DNA of 64,000 nucleotides, taken from the NCBI RefSeq assembly GCF_000378125.1, contig NZ_KB899241.1:1773652-1837651 (forward strand), given 5' to 3'. The DNA is from Rudaea cellulosilytica DSM 22992 (GTDB lineage: Bacteria; Pseudomonadota; Gammaproteobacteria; Xanthomonadales; Rhodanobacteraceae). The notes below the pieces were generated by a model. It was not told where the DNA came from. It saw only the letters and a program-made list of their open reading frames with translations, and made no database searches. Positions 8,744 to 21,411 of this stretch are shown piece after piece. Position 1 is the first letter of the stretch. Each line of letters starts with the position of its first letter. Position numbers and translations under genes: made by a program.

Positions 8744-8754
8744 GATCCGTCGCA

Positions 8755-8783
8755 GGCGAGTTCGAACTTGTTTTGAACTCGCC
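8755..8783 (+). promoter_or_regulatory. Hairpin 4 of the mraZ-rsmH spacer
   Basis: Perfect 9-bp arms GGCGAGTTC (8755-8763) and GAACTCGCC (8775-8783) with an 11-nt loop containing a TTTT run. A weaker fifth dyad (AACCCG/CGGGGTT, about 8794-8810) follows, then the ribosome site GAGAGG at 8825-8830. Confidence 0.55.
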
Positions 8784-8839
8784 GCGGGCTGCCAACCCGT
8801 GGACGGGGTTGTGCAGACCATTTTGAGAGGATCAACCGC

Positions 8840-8863
8840 ATGCGCCCGAACGACGATGAGTGA
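8840..8863 (+). CDS. Possible 7-codon leader peptide overlapping the rsmH start
   Basis: The best Shine-Dalgarno sequence in the gap, GAGAGG (8825-8830), is optimally spaced for an ATG at 8840, not for the rsmH ATG at 8856. The 8840 frame encodes MRPNDDE and stops at 8861-8863, across the rsmH start (ATGAGTGA). This would couple rsmH translation to the mini-frame by stop/restart. It could equally be chance. Confidence 0.35.
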   Translation: MRPNDDE

Positions 8864-9791
8864 AGAAGGCGCAGCGGCGGGACCGGCCCATCTGCCGGTG
8901 ATGTTGAACGAAGCGGTGCAGGGATTGCGTGTGCGCGAGAACGGAACGTACCTGGATGGAACCTTCGGCCGCGGCGGTCATGCGCGCGCCGTCCTGGCCC
9001 GGCTTGGGCCGACGGGGAAGTTGCTGTTGATGGATCGCGACCCGACTGCGGTGGCGCATGCGCGTGCAGAGTTCGGCAAGGACGCGCGCGTGGCTATTCG
9101 TCACGGCAACTTCGCCGATCTCGCCGACTGGGAGGCGACGCTCCACGGCCTGGACGGCGTGCTGCTCGATCTGGGCGTGTCCTCGCCGCAGCTCGACGAG
9201 GCCGCGCGCGGGTTCAGCTTCCGCGCCGACGCACCGCTCGACATGCGCATGGACACGAGTTCGGGAATCAGCGCGGCGCAGTTTCTCGCGAGCGCAGACG
9301 AGAGGAAGATTGCGGACGTGTTGTGGCAGTACGGCGAAGAACGCATGAGCCGGCGCATCGCGCGCGCGATCGTCGCGCGCCGCGCCGAGGCGCCGATCGC
9401 ACGCACGCTCGAACTTGCCGAACTGATCGAACGCACGCTCGGTCGGCGCGAGGCGAACAAGCATCCGGCCACGCGCACGTTCCAGGCGTTGCGCATCCAT
9501 GTCAACGGCGAGCTCGACGCGGTCGATCGCGGCTTGCGCGCTGCGACCGACCGCCTGAAGTCGGGCGGCCGCCTCGTCGTGATCAGTTTCCATTCGCTCG
9601 AAGACCGTGCGGTGAAGCATTTCCTGCGCGACGAGTCTCAATTGCCGCCGACGCGCCGCGGTCTGCCGCCCCCCGTGGCGGCGACGCTGCGTCTGAAGAC
9701 GATCGGCGGCGCGCAACTGCCGGGCGACGAGGAAATCGCAGCGAATCCGCGCGCCCGCAGCGCGGTGCTGCGCGTGGCGGAGAAACTCTGA
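8856..9791 (+). CDS. rsmH: 16S rRNA (cytosine1402-N4)-methyltransferase
   Basis: 311 residues from the ATG at 8856 ([21 protein letters not shown]). SAM-binding [17 protein letters not shown] near residue 35, [20 protein letters not shown] near 105, and the C-terminal [18 protein letters not shown] are diagnostic of RsmH (MraW), which N4-methylates C1402. RsmI, acting on the same nucleotide's ribose, is also in this window. In-frame starts further upstream lack family similarity. The TGA stop overlaps the ftsL ATG by one base (TGATG). Confidence 0.96.
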   Translation: MSEEGAAAGPAHLPVMLNEAVQGLRVRENGTYLDGTFGRGGHARAVLARLGPTGKLLLMDRDPTAVAHARAEFGKDARVAIRHGNFADLADWEATLHGLDGVLLDLGVSSPQLDEAARGFSFRADAPLDMRMDTSSGISAAQFLASADERKIADVLWQYGEERMSRRIARAIVARRAEAPIARTLELAELIERTLGRREANKHPATRTFQALRIHVNGELDAVDRGLRAATDRLKSGGRLVVISFHSLEDRAVKHFLRDESQLPPTRRGLPPPVAATLRLKTIGGAQLPGDEEIAANPRARSAVLRVAEKL

Positions 9792-10084
9792 TGGCTACGT
9801 TCATGGGGGTCGCGCGCGGAATTGGTTACGCCATCATTCTCGTCCTGCTTGCGGGCGTGATCGGTTGCGCGTTCGGCGTGGTCTACACGCGGCAGGAGAG
9901 CCGCCGCATGTTCACCGAATACAACGAGTTGACCAAGGAGCGCGATCGCCTCAATTACGAGTTCGGCCGGCTCGAACTCGAGCGCGCGACGAAGGCGGAA
10001 ATCAACGGCATCGAGAAGGTCGCGCGCGAGAGCTTCGGCATGATTTCGCCGAGTTCGGCGAATACCGTGGTGATCAAGCGATGA
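9791..10084 (+). CDS. ftsL: Cell division protein FtsL
   Basis: 97 residues: a short cytoplasmic N-terminus, one membrane helix (GYAIILVLLAGVIGCAFGVVY, roughly residues 12-32, quoted in part), and a periplasmic coiled coil (ESRRMFTEYNELTKERDRLN) with leucine-zipper-like spacing. FtsL forms a complex with FtsB and FtsQ and activates FtsWI at the septum. Identification rests on size, topology and the invariant position between rsmH and ftsI. Start overlaps the rsmH stop; its TGA overlaps the ftsI ATG (ATGA). Confidence 0.9.
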   Translation: MATFMGVARGIGYAIILVLLAGVIGCAFGVVYTRQESRRMFTEYNELTKERDRLNYEFGRLELERATKAEINGIEKVARESFGMISPSSANTVVIKR

Positions 10085-12017
10085 CCAAGCGCGAACTGTT
10101 CCAGTTCGATCTGCCGGGGCTGCGCGCGCAGCGCGACGCGCAGGCCGCGGCGAAAAACCAGCCGGCGCGCGGTGCCAGGCGCTGGTTCGATTTTGCCGCG
10201 GGTGATGCGGCGAAAGTGAAGCCGCGCCAAGCTGCGGTCAACCTCAAGCGTCGTCTTACCGTCGTGCTGATGATCCTCGCGCTCGCGGCGACGGCGCTGA
10301 TCGTGCGCGCGATCGACCTGCAATGGGTAAGCAAAGATTTCTACCTCGACCAGGGCGACCAGCGTTACGTGCGCGATCTCAAGATCGATGCGCCGCGCGG
10401 CACGATCTTCGACCGCAACGGCAATCCGCTCGCGGTGTCGACGCCGGTCGCATCGATCTGGGCCGATCCGTCGACGCTCAAAGACCACATGGACCGCGTG
10501 CCGGAACTCGCCAAGGCACTCGGCCTCGATGCGAACGCGCTCGCGCAGAAGATCATGCAGCGTGCGGACAAGCAGTTCGTCTATCTCGTGCGCCATCTCA
10601 ACCCCGATGCGGCCGAGGCGATCCTCAAGCTCGGCATTCCGGGCGTGGACAAGCAGCCGGAGTTCCGCCGTTTCTATCCGAACGGCGAGGTGACCGCGCA
10701 CATCCTCGGCAAGACCGACGTCGACGACCGCGGTTCGGAAGGACTCGAGCTCGCATTCAACGAATATCTCGCCGGCAAGCCCGGCAGCAAGAGCGTGATC
10801 CGCGACCTGCACGGGCGCGCGGTCGAAAGTTATGACGTCGATCTCGATATTGCGCCACAGCCTGGCCGCGACCTGACCCTGTCGATCGACAAGAACATCC
10901 AGTACCTCGCCTATCGCGAGCTGATGGCCGCGATCAAGGACCACAAGGCGGCCTACGGTTCGATCGTCGTGATGGACGTGAACAACGGCGAGATCCTCGC
11001 CATGGTCAACCAGCCTTCGTTCAATCCGAATTCGCAGAACCCGAACATTCCGGCGAAGGATTTGCTCGACCATATGCGCAACCGTGCGGCGACCGATGTG
11101 GTCGAGCCGGGTTCGGTGGCGAAGGCGGTCACGATTTCCGCCGCGCTCGAAAGCGGCAAGTGGAAACCCGACTCGAAGGTCGATACCAATCCCGGCACCT
11201 GGCAGCACTACGACCACGTCGTCCACGACCACCGCAACGTCGGCCTGCTGACCGTGACCGGCGTGATCACGCATTCCTCCAACGTCGGCGCGGCGAAGAT
11301 CGGCTCGACCCTGTCGCGCGATCAGATGTGGGACATGTTCCATCGCTTCGGCTTCGGCGAAACGACTGGTTCGGGCTTCACTGGCGAATCGCCCGGCAAT
11401 CTGCGCATCGCCAAACTCTGGGGGCCGGTTGAGCAGGACACGATTTCCTACGGCTACGGATTTTCGGTGACCCCGCTGCAGCTCGCGCGCGCCTACGCGG
11501 CGATCGCCGCTGGTGGCGTCCTGCACACGCCGACTTTCGTCAAGGGCGGTGGCGACGAGGGCAAGCGCATCATCGACAAGAAGATCGCCGACGAAGTCCT
11601 GGCGATGCTGCGCACCGTCATCGCGCCGGACTCGACCGCGCCGAAAGCCGCGGTGCCGAACTATTTCGCCGCCGGTAAGACCGGCACTTCGCACATCGCG
11701 CACAACGGCGGCTACCGCAACGTCTACAACTCGGTATTTGTGGGCTTCGTTCCGGCGACGAATCCGAAGCTCGTTGCCGCGATCGTCATTTCCGGCGCGA
11801 CCGGCACCGACATCGTGCAGTACATGGGCGGCACTGTCGCTGCGCCGGCGTTCAGCGGCGTGATGCAGGGCGCGCTGCGCGTGCTCGACATTCCGCCGGA
11901 CAACGTCAAGAACTGGTACACCGGCGGCCCGGGCCCCGATCCGCTCGCGTTGCCGAAGCTGCCGCCGGAGCCGGCGGCAGATCCAAACGTCGTCGGCGAA
12001 GCGGAGACGGCCGATCC

Positions 12018-12021
<4 letters not shown>
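10081..12021 (+). CDS. ftsI: Septal peptidoglycan transpeptidase FtsI (PBP3)
   Basis: 646 residues from the ATG at 10081. One membrane helix lies near residues 60-80, followed by the non-penicillin-binding pedestal (APRGTIFDRNGNPLAVST) and a transpeptidase domain with all three motifs: S345-V-A-K (nucleophile Ser345), S399-S-N and K533-T-G-T. It crosslinks septal wall with FtsW. The C-terminus is Pro/Asp-rich (PEPAADPNVVGEAETADP). Start and stop both overlap neighbours by ATGA, so expression is translationally coupled through ftsL-ftsI-murE. Confidence 0.96.
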
Positions 12022-13516
<1,495 letters not shown>

Positions 13517-13520
<4 letters not shown>

Positions 13521-14893
13521 TCCTGCGTCTGTCCGAAGTCGCGCTGTGGACGCACGGCGCGCTGAGCGGTAAGGACCTCATGGTCCGCGGCGTCGCCACC
13601 GACACGCGCCAGGCCATGCCGGGCGCGCTGTTCGTCGCGCTCAAGGGCGACAACTTCGACGGCCACGATTTTGTCGAGAAAGCGAAAGAGGCCGGCGCGG
13701 TTGCGCTGCTCGTCGCAAGACCCGTCGCGAGCGAGCTGCCGCAGGTCGTCGTCGCCGACACGCTGCTTGCGCTCGGCGACCTCGCCAGCCACGCGCGCGC
13801 GCAGCAGCGTGCACGCGTCGTCGGCATCACCGGTTCGAACGGCAAGACCACGGTGAAAACGTTGGTCGCCTCGATCCTGTCGCTGCACGGCAAGACCCAT
13901 GTCAACGCGGGCAACTACAACAATGAGATCGGCCTGCCGCTGTCGCTGCTGGCGATGCCGGACGACACACAATATGCCGTGCTCGAGATGGGCGCGGGCA
14001 AGCCGGGCGACATCGACTACCTTGCTGCCATTGCGCGGCCCGAAATCGGCCTCGTCAATAACATCGGCCCGGCGCATCTTGAGCGCATGGGCTCGCTCGA
14101 AGGCGTGGCCGAGACCAAGGGTGCGCTGTACGCCTCGCTGCCGGCGCACGGCGTGGCCGTGATCAACGCCGATGAGACATTTGCGACATTGTTTACAAGT
14201 ATAAATCGGGCCGGACGCACGATTCGCTACGGTCTCGATCAACCTGCTGACGTCGGAGCGGAGATTCGCAAGCTCGGTGCCGAGTCGCGCTTCACGCTGC
14301 GCACGCCGGTCGGCGACGCCGAGGTCGCGTTGCCGCTGGCCGGCCGCCACAATGTTGCCAATGCGCTCGCCGCGGCGTCTATCGCGCTCGCGCTCGATGT
14401 GCCGCTGGCGACGATCAAGCAGGGGTTGGAAACCGCTCCCGCGGTCAAGGGTCGCCTTGCGCGTCATGCGATGCCGGGTGGCTGGACCCTGATCGACGAC
14501 AGTTACAACGCGAATCCGGCCTCGACCGCCGCGGCGATCGCGACGCTGGTGCAGGAACCCGCGGAAGCCTGGCTCGTGCTCGGCGACATGCGCGAGCTCG
14601 GCGCGCAGGCGCGCGAGCTGCACGCGCAGATCGGCGCGTTGGCCAAGAAGAGCGGCATCGCCTGGCTGTACACGGTCGGCGAGCTGTCGCGCGCCGCGGC
14701 TGCGGCGTTCGGCGAAGGTGCGCAACATTTCCCCGATCAGGAATCGCTGACGCAGGCGCTCACGGCCGATGTGCACGCGGGCGTCAACGTGCTGGTCAAG
14801 GGTTCGCGCGGCTCGGCGATGGATCGCATCGTACGCGCACTGCTCGAGGCAACGGGCAGCAACGGCAACGGAGGTGCGCGTCATGCTGCTTGA
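13517..14893 (+). CDS. murF: UDP-MurNAc-tripeptide:D-Ala-D-Ala ligase
   Basis: 458 residues with GSNGKTT at 106-112, the Mur-ligase central-domain [24 protein letters not shown], and the C-terminal [10 protein letters not shown] characteristic of MurF. It attaches D-Ala-D-Ala, completing the UDP-MurNAc-pentapeptide. D-Ala-D-Ala is supplied by ddlB further down the cluster. The 3' end overlaps the mraY start by 11 nt. Confidence 0.97.
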
Positions 14894-15965
14894 ACTCGCC
14901 GAATATTTCCGCGGCAGCTTCAACGCGCTGCACCTGTTCCAGTACCTGACCTTTCGCGCGATCATGGCGACGCTGACCGCGCTGGCCTTTTCGCTGTTGG
15001 TCGGCCCGGCGGTGATCCGCAAGCTCGCCGAGATCAAGGCCGGCCAGGTCATCCGCAGCGACGGCCCGCAGTCGCATCTATCGAAGGCCGGCACGCCGAC
15101 GATGGGGGGCGCGCTGATCCTGCTCGCGGTCGCGCTCTCCACCCTGCTGTGGATGGACCTCGCCAACCGTTACGTTTGGATCGTGCTCGGCGTGACGATT
15201 GCGTTCGGCGCGATCGGTTTCTACGACGACTACAAGAAGATCGTGCTCAAGAACAGCGCCGGCCTCGCCGCGCGCTGGAAATATTTCTGGCAGTCGGTGT
15301 TCGCACTGCTCGTCGCGGTCGCGCTGTACCGCACCGCGCAGACGCCGGCCGAGACCTCGCTCTACGTGCCGCTGTTCAAGCAGGTCGTGGTTCCGCTCGG
15401 TGTTTTCTTCGTCGCGATCGCCTACTTCATGATCGCCGGCTTTTCCAACGCGGTGAACCTGACCGACGGCCTCGACGGCCTCGCGATCATGCCCAGCGTA
15501 CTCGTCGTCACCGCGCTCGGTGCGTTCGCCTATCTCGCCGGCAACAAGGTGTTCTCCGAATACCTCGGCATACCGTCGATTCCGGGCGCGGGTGAATTGA
15601 CGATTTATTGCGGCGCGCTCGCCGGCGCCGGCCTCGGCTTCCTCTGGTTCAACGCCTATCCGGCGCAGGTGTTCATGGGCGATGTCGGCGCGCTCGCGAT
15701 CGGCGCGGCGCTCGGTACGCTCGCGGTAATCGTGCGCCAGGAGATCGTGCTGCTCGTCATGGGGGGGGTGTTCGTGATGGAGACTGCTTCGGTGATGCTG
15801 CAGGTCGCGAGCTTCAAGCTCACCGGCAAGCGCATCTTCCGTATGGCGCCGATCCACCATCACTTCGAGCTCAAGGGCTGGCCCGAGTCGCGCGTGATCG
15901 TGCGCTTCTGGATTATCAGCGTCGTGCTCGTGCTGATCGGCCTGGCCACATTGAAGGTGCGCTGA
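14883..15965 (+). CDS. mraY: Phospho-MurNAc-pentapeptide translocase (lipid I synthase)
   Basis: 360 residues from the ATG at 14883, the usual length for the family. Ten or so membrane helices. Conserved Asp motifs: GFYDDYKKI (Mg and substrate site), [10 protein letters not shown], and [15 protein letters not shown]. The signature [13 protein letters not shown] loop near the C-terminus is MraY-specific. It transfers phospho-MurNAc-pentapeptide to undecaprenyl phosphate. Its TGA overlaps the ftsW ATG by one base, so no gene, and in particular no murD, lies between mraY and ftsW. Confidence 0.97.
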   Translation: MLLELAEYFRGSFNALHLFQYLTFRAIMATLTALAFSLLVGPAVIRKLAEIKAGQVIRSDGPQSHLSKAGTPTMGGALILLAVALSTLLWMDLANRYVWIVLGVTIAFGAIGFYDDYKKIVLKNSAGLAARWKYFWQSVFALLVAVALYRTAQTPAETSLYVPLFKQVVVPLGVFFVAIAYFMIAGFSNAVNLTDGLDGLAIMPSVLVVTALGAFAYLAGNKVFSEYLGIPSIPGAGELTIYCGALAGAGLGFLWFNAYPAQVFMGDVGALAIGAALGTLAVIVRQEIVLLVMGGVFVMETASVMLQVASFKLTGKRIFRMAPIHHHFELKGWPESRVIVRFWIISVVLVLIGLATLKVR

Positions 15966-17158
15966 TGAGCCAAGCCAAGCGCATCGACGAGACCCTCGGC
16001 AAGTACGACATCGGCCTGATCGTGCTCACGGGTGCGCTCGCCGCGTTCGGCCTTGTTATGGTCGCGTCGAGTTCGATCGCGATCAGCCCCGGCGGCCCGT
16101 TCTATTACGCGATCCGCCACGCCGTCTTCCTTGCACTTGGGTTCGGCATCGCCTTTGTCGTCATGCGTACCGAACTGGAATGGTTCGAGCGCAACGCATT
16201 TTTGCTGCTGTTGTTCGCCGTGCTGCTGCTGTTGCTCGTGTTTGTGCCTGGACTCGGCGTGCGCATCAACGGTGCGCGCCGCTGGATCCGACTCGGCATC
16301 TCGAACTTCCAGTCGGTGGAGGCGGTGAAGCTGTTCTTCATCGTCTACCTGGCCAGCTATCTCGTGCGCCACCAGGAAGCCGTTCAAACCAAGCTGTTCG
16401 GCGTGATCAAGCCGATCGGCGTCGCCGGCGTGCTCGTCGTGCTGCTGCTCGCACAGCCCGACTTCGGCTCGTCAGCGCTGATCATCGCCGTCACCGTCGG
16501 CATGATCTGGCTCGGCGGCGCGCGCATGCGCAATCTCGTCTATCTGTCGATCCCGCTGCTGCCGGTGATTGCCTGGGTGGCGACGACCTCGGACTACCGC
16601 GTCAAACGCCTGACCTCGTTCCTCAATCCTTGGGCAGATCCGTTCAAGGACGGTTTCCAGCTGACCCAGGCCTTGATCGCGATCGGTCGCGGCGAGTGGC
16701 TCGGCGTCGGCCTCGGCGGTTCGGTGCAGAAGCTGCACTACCTGCCCGAAGCGAACACCGATTTCATCCTTGCCGTGATCGGCGAGGAATTCGGCTTCGT
16801 CGGCATCGTGCTCGTGCTCAGCCTGTTCGCCCTGCTCGTCGGCCGTGCGTTGATGATCGGCATGAAGGCGATCGAGCTGCGCCAGCGCTTTGCCGGCTAC
16901 TGCGCGTTCGGTATCGCGCTGTGCATCGGCCTGCAGGCGCTGGTCTCGGTCGGCGTCAACATGGGCGTCTTACCAACCAAGGGTCTGACGCTGCCGCTCA
17001 TCAGCTCGGGCGGTTCGAGCGTGATGATGACCTGCGTGATGATCGGCTTCCTGCTGCGCATCAGCTACGAAGTCAGCCGCGCCGAGCGCGTCCGCGATGC
17101 GAACCTGACCGAGCCGCGTGACCTGATCGGTGGCATGCCGTCGGGAGCGACCGCATGA
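15965..17158 (+). CDS. ftsW: SEDS peptidoglycan glycosyltransferase FtsW
   Basis: 397 residues, ten predicted membrane helices. SEDS hallmarks: GLVMVASSSIAI in TM1, GARRWIRLG, LAQPDFGSS (containing the conserved catalytic-region Asp of SEDS polymerases), and the C-terminal LPLISSGGSSVMMT. FtsW polymerises septal lipid II together with FtsI, encoded six genes upstream. The start overlaps the mraY stop (TGATG) and the stop overlaps the murG start (ATGA). Confidence 0.96.
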   Translation: MSQAKRIDETLGKYDIGLIVLTGALAAFGLVMVASSSIAISPGGPFYYAIRHAVFLALGFGIAFVVMRTELEWFERNAFLLLLFAVLLLLLVFVPGLGVRINGARRWIRLGISNFQSVEAVKLFFIVYLASYLVRHQEAVQTKLFGVIKPIGVAGVLVVLLLAQPDFGSSALIIAVTVGMIWLGGARMRNLVYLSIPLLPVIAWVATTSDYRVKRLTSFLNPWADPFKDGFQLTQALIAIGRGEWLGVGLGGSVQKLHYLPEANTDFILAVIGEEFGFVGIVLVLSLFALLVGRALMIGMKAIELRQRFAGYCAFGIALCIGLQALVSVGVNMGVLPTKGLTLPLISSGGSSVMMTCVMIGFLLRISYEVSRAERVRDANLTEPRDLIGGMPSGATA

Positions 17159-18219
17159 GCGCCGCGCCCGTGCTGATCATGGCCGGCGGTACCGGCGGCC
17201 ACATCTTTCCTGGCATCGCCGTGGCCAAGGAATTGATGGCGCGCGCGGTGCCCGTGCTCTGGCTCGGCAGCGAGGGCGGCCTCGAAACGAAGCTCGTGCC
17301 GCAGGCCGGTATCGAACTCAAGACAATCGCAATTTCCGGCGTGCGCGGTAAAGGCATCGCCAGCCTGCTCGCTGCGCCGTTGAAGATTTTTCGCGCTGTG
17401 CTCGCGGCGTGGAAGTTGATCGGCGCCATGCGCCCGCGCAGCGTGCTGTCGATGGGTGGCTACGTTGCCGGCCCCGGCGGCATCGCCGCCTGGCTGCGCG
17501 GCGTGCCGCTGGTCGTGCACGAACAGAACAGCATTGCCGGCACGACCAATCGCATCCTCGCCAAGTTCGCCAAGCGCCGCCTGTGCGGGTTCGAAGGCGC
17601 GCTGTCGCGCAGCGAATGGATCGGCAATCCGGTGCGTGCCGAGATCGCGGCGCTGCCGCCGCCGGCCGAGCGTTTTGCCGGTCGCATGTCGTCGAACCTT
17701 CTCGTGCTTGGCGGCAGCCAGGGCGCGCGCGCGTTGAACAGAATGTTGCCTGCAGCGCTGGCGACGGTGCCCGAATCCGCGCGCCCGACGGTACGTCATC
17801 AGTGCGGCGCAAAGTTCGTCGACGAGGCGCGCGCCGCGTATGCGCAGGCCGGCATCGAGGCGAGGGTCGAGCCGTTCATCGACGACATGGCGGCTGCATA
17901 TGCGTGGGCCGACTTCGTCGTCTGCCGCGCCGGTGCGCTGACGATCGCCGAGTTGTGCGCGGCAGGCGTTGGTTCCTTGCTCGTGCCGTTCCCATTTGCG
18001 GTGGACGATCATCAGACGAGCAACGCAGCATCCATGGTCGATCGCGGCGCGGCGATGCTGACGCCCGAGGCGAAGGTCGATGCCAAGCTTCTGGGCGACC
18101 TGATCCTGGCGCAGAACGATCGCAAAGCGCTGCTGAAAATGGCCGAAGCCGCGCGTGCACTGGCGAAGCCGCAAGCCGCGGCAAACATCGCCGACATCTG
18201 CCTGCAGGTGGCCGCATGA
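17155..18219 (+). CDS. murG: UDP-GlcNAc:lipid I N-acetylglucosaminyltransferase
   Basis: 354 residues, GT28 family. N-terminal [17 protein letters not shown] glycine loop, middle [19 protein letters not shown], and C-terminal donor-site region [16 protein letters not shown]. Peripheral on the inner face of the membrane; converts lipid I to lipid II. ATGA overlaps at both ends. Confidence 0.97.
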   Translation: MSAAPVLIMAGGTGGHIFPGIAVAKELMARAVPVLWLGSEGGLETKLVPQAGIELKTIAISGVRGKGIASLLAAPLKIFRAVLAAWKLIGAMRPRSVLSMGGYVAGPGGIAAWLRGVPLVVHEQNSIAGTTNRILAKFAKRRLCGFEGALSRSEWIGNPVRAEIAALPPPAERFAGRMSSNLLVLGGSQGARALNRMLPAALATVPESARPTVRHQCGAKFVDEARAAYAQAGIEARVEPFIDDMAAAYAWADFVVCRAGALTIAELCAAGVGSLLVPFPFAVDDHQTSNAASMVDRGAAMLTPEAKVDAKLLGDLILAQNDRKALLKMAEAARALAKPQAAANIADICLQVAA

Positions 18220-19691
18220 CGCCGCAGATCGCCCACGCCACTTCGGACTGGATTCGCGAATCCTCGCGCCGCGTGCATTTTGTCGGTATCGGCGGTGCGG
18301 GTATGAGCGGCATTGCCGAGGTGCTGCACAATCTCGGCTACAAGGTCACCGGTTCGGACAAGGCCGACTCCGCAGTGACGCGGCATCTGTCCGCGCTCGG
18401 CATCAAGATTTACAAGACGCACAAGGCGGGCAACGTCGACAAGGCCGATGCGGTCGTCGTCTCGACCGCGATCAAGGCCGACAATCCCGAAGTGCTCGCC
18501 GCGCGCGAGCGGCGCTTGCCGGTGATGCCGCGTGCCGAGATGCTCGGCGAATTGATGCGCTTCCGCCGCGGTATCGCCGTCGCCGGCACGCACGGCAAGA
18601 CGACGACGACCAGCCTCGTCGCCTCGGTGCTCGCCGAAGGCGGGCTCGATCCGACCTTCGTCATCGGCGGCCAATTGCTCGCCGCGGCGACGCACGCGCG
18701 TCTCGGCACGGGCGATTATCTCGTCGCCGAGGCCGATGAAAGCGATGGCTCGTTCCTGATGCTCAACCCCGTGATCGCGATCGTCACCAACATCGACGCC
18801 GATCACCTCGAGAACTACGGCGGCGATTTCGCCCAGGTGAAGAAGGCGTTCGACGACTTCCTGCATCGCCTGCCGTTCTACGGCGTCGCCGTGCTTTGCA
18901 TCGATGACGCCGAAGTTGCCGAGCTGGCGCGCACGACGACGCGGCGCATGCTGACCTACGGCACGCACAAGAGCGCCGATGTGCGTGCGAGTCGCATCAC
19001 CCAGGACGGCGGACGCATGCGTTTCGATCTGCATCTGCCCGAGCAGAAGAAGCCGCTGGCGGTCACGCTCAACCTGCCAGGCTTGCACAACGTGAAGAAC
19101 GCGCTCGCCGCGGCCGCGGTCGGTTGGCAGCTTGGCGTCGATGCGAAAGCGATCGCGACCGCGCTGGAGAATTTCCAGGGCGTCGGCCGGCGCTTCCAGA
19201 TGCGCGGCGAGATCGCACTCAACGGTACTGGAAAAAATCGGGGCAGCGCGCTGCTGGTCGACGACTACGGCCATCATCCGCGCGAACTCGCCGCGGTGTT
19301 CGCGGCCGCACGCGGCGGCTGGCCTCAGCGCCGCCTCGTCGTCGCGTTCCAGCCGCATCGCTACACGCGTACGCGCGACCTGCTCGACGACTTCGCCAAC
19401 GTGCTCAGCGAAGCCGATGTGCTCGTGCTGACCGAGGTCTATCCGGCCGGCGAGGCGCCGATCGCGAATGCCGACGGGCGCTCGCTCGCGCGCGCGGTGC
19501 GTGCGCGCAACAAGGTCGTGCCGGTACTCGTCGAGCATCCACGCGATCTGAAAACCATGCTGCCGGGGCTGCTGCGCGACGGTGATCTCGTCCTCGTCAT
19601 GGGTGCGGGCGACATCGGCGCCGCGGTCGGCGAACTGGCTGCGCTGGCTCCGGCCGGGGCGAAGAAATCCAAAAGTGGAAAAGTAAAGTAA
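18216..19691 (+). CDS. murC: UDP-MurNAc:L-alanine ligase
   Basis: 491 residues from the ATG at 18216. Rossmann-like [18 protein letters not shown] near residue 20 and ATP-loop GTHGKTT at 124-130 are MurC-specific. The C-terminal [18 protein letters not shown] is also typical. First amino-acid addition of the stem peptide. The start overlaps the murG stop (ATGA) and the TAA stop overlaps the ddlB ATG (TAATG). Confidence 0.97.
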   Translation: MTPQIAHATSDWIRESSRRVHFVGIGGAGMSGIAEVLHNLGYKVTGSDKADSAVTRHLSALGIKIYKTHKAGNVDKADAVVVSTAIKADNPEVLAARERRLPVMPRAEMLGELMRFRRGIAVAGTHGKTTTTSLVASVLAEGGLDPTFVIGGQLLAAATHARLGTGDYLVAEADESDGSFLMLNPVIAIVTNIDADHLENYGGDFAQVKKAFDDFLHRLPFYGVAVLCIDDAEVAELARTTTRRMLTYGTHKSADVRASRITQDGGRMRFDLHLPEQKKPLAVTLNLPGLHNVKNALAAAAVGWQLGVDAKAIATALENFQGVGRRFQMRGEIALNGTGKNRGSALLVDDYGHHPRELAAVFAAARGGWPQRRLVVAFQPHRYTRTRDLLDDFANVLSEADVLVLTEVYPAGEAPIANADGRSLARAVRARNKVVPVLVEHPRDLKTMLPGLLRDGDLVLVMGAGDIGAAVGELAALAPAGAKKSKSGKVK

Positions 19692-20635
19692 TGCGCATCA
19701 CGGACGCCAAACAATTCGGTCGCGTTGCCGTTGTCATGGGCGGCGACAGCGCCGAGCGCGAGGTTTCACTGAATTCGGGCCGCAACGTGCTCGACGCGCT
19801 CAAGGCGCGTGGGGTCGATGCGCAGGCGATCGACGGCATCCCGGCGCTGCTCGACGCGTTGCGCGCCGGCCATTTTGCGCGCGTGTTCAACATCCTGCAC
19901 GGCGGCGGCGGCGAGAACGGCGAGCTGCAGGGCGCGCTGCAGTCGCTGCGCGTACCGTTCACCGGCTCGGGCGTGCTCGGTTCGGCTTTGTCGATGGACA
20001 AGACGCGGACCAAGCAGGTGTGGCTGTCGCTCAGCCTGCCGACACCGCGCTACAAGGCGCTGCCACGCGGCGCGGATGTGCACGCGGCCGCGCGCGAGGT
20101 CGGTTTTCCGCTGATCGTGAAGCCGGCTTGCGAGGGTTCGAGCGTCGGCGTGACGCGCGTGTTCGCCGAAGCCGACCTTGATGCCGCGGTGGAACTTGCC
20201 GCGCGCTATCACGGCGACCTGCTGATGGAAACGCTGATCGAGGGCGGCGGCGAATACACCGTCGGCATTCTCGGCCATGAGGCGTTGCCGACGATCCATA
20301 TCGTGCCGAAAGGCGCCTACTACGACTACAACGCCAAGTACATCGCCGAGGACACGCAATACATTTGCCCCGGCCTCGATGGTGCGGCCGAAGCCGAAAT
20401 GCGCGCGCTCGCGCTGGCGGCATTCGACGCCGCGGGCTGTTCCGGTTGGGGTCGCGTCGACGTCATGCGCGATGCGGAAGGCCGCAACTGGCTGCTCGAG
20501 GTCAACACAGCGCCCGGCATGACCAGTCACTCGCTCGTGCCCAAGGCCGCGCGTGCGGTCGGCATCGAGTTCGAAGAACTGTGCTGGCGCATTCTCGAAA
20601 CGAGCTTCGATGGCGACGTGGGGCGGCACACATGA
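19691..20635 (+). CDS. ddlB: D-alanine:D-alanine ligase B
   Basis: 314 residues, ATP-grasp fold. N-terminal [30 protein letters not shown], the grasp region [18 protein letters not shown], and C-terminal [19 protein letters not shown] with the metal-binding Glu and Asn. Supplies D-Ala-D-Ala to MurF. murB, sometimes found between murC and ddl, is absent. Its stop overlaps the ftsQ ATG. Confidence 0.97.
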   Translation: MRITDAKQFGRVAVVMGGDSAEREVSLNSGRNVLDALKARGVDAQAIDGIPALLDALRAGHFARVFNILHGGGGENGELQGALQSLRVPFTGSGVLGSALSMDKTRTKQVWLSLSLPTPRYKALPRGADVHAAAREVGFPLIVKPACEGSSVGVTRVFAEADLDAAVELAARYHGDLLMETLIEGGGEYTVGILGHEALPTIHIVPKGAYYDYNAKYIAEDTQYICPGLDGAAEAEMRALALAAFDAAGCSGWGRVDVMRDAEGRNWLLEVNTAPGMTSHSLVPKAARAVGIEFEELCWRILETSFDGDVGRHT

Positions 20636-21411
20636 ACCGCAGCGTCCTCAAACTCTTCGCCTGGGTGATCGCGTTGACCTTGATCGGCCTGCCGATCGTC
20701 GGGGTGCTCAATGGCTGGTTCGCGCAGGAGCGCTGGCCGATCCGCAACCTGCAGGTTGAGGCCGAGTTCAACCACGTCGGTGCGGAACAGATCCGCGCGG
20801 CCGCGAAGAACTATCTCGGCACCGGTTTTTTCGCAATCAAGCTCGACGACGTGCGCGCGGCGGTTGCGGCGCTGCCGTGGGTCGAACGCGTCGAGGTGCG
20901 CAAGCGCTGGCCAGACACGTTGGAAATGCGCGTGCTCGAGCAGCAGCCGTTCGCGCGTTGGGGCGACAAGCAATTGATCGGTCGCAACGGATCGCTGTTC
21001 TCCGCGCCGGGCACCGAGACGATCCAGGGCTTGCCGCAGCTTTCCGGCCCCGATTCTGCGCTCGCCGATGTAATCGATTTCTACCAGAAGACGTTGACCA
21101 CGCTCAGCGGCAGCGGTCTTGCGTTGGCCGGCGTTTCGTTGTCCGCCCGCGGCAGCTGGGCGATCAATCTCGTCGACGGCTCGGAGATCCTGCTCGGCCA
21201 GCGCGACATCGACGACCACCTGCAACGCTTCCTCGACGTGTTCCCGCGCCTGGCCGCCGGCCGCGCCACGAATACGTTCGCGCGCGCCGACCTGCGCTAC
21301 GCCAATGGCTTTGCGATCCGTTGGCTCGCAGCCGTGCCTGCGTCGGGCCCGATTCCCAATCCTGACAAACCCGCCGCGCCGCCCAAGCCGGCGGCGCAGA
21401 GACCCACATGA
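20632..21411 (+). CDS. ftsQ: Cell division protein FtsQ
   Basis: 259 residues. One membrane helix near residues 8-26, then a POTRA domain ([20 protein letters not shown]...[18 protein letters not shown], about 35-105), then the FtsQ beta domain that binds FtsB. Unusual only in a Pro/Ala-rich tail ([17 protein letters not shown]). ATGA overlaps with ddlB and ftsA. Confidence 0.95.
   Translation: MNRSVLKLFAWVIALTLIGLPIVGVLNGWFAQERWPIRNLQVEAEFNHVGAEQIRAAAKNYLGTGFFAIKLDDVRAAVAALPWVERVEVRKRWPDTLEMRVLEQQPFARWGDKQLIGRNGSLFSAPGTETIQGLPQLSGPDSALADVIDFYQKTLTTLSGSGLALAGVSLSARGSWAINLVDGSEILLGQRDIDDHLQRFLDVFPRLAAGRATNTFARADLRYANGFAIRWLAAVPASGPIPNPDKPAAPPKPAAQRPT

Noticed and set aside
9955-11703. 582-codon minus-strand frame antisense to ftsL/ftsI
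   Set aside because: ftsI motifs are unambiguous on the plus strand; the antisense frame is His/Arg/Val-rich noise.
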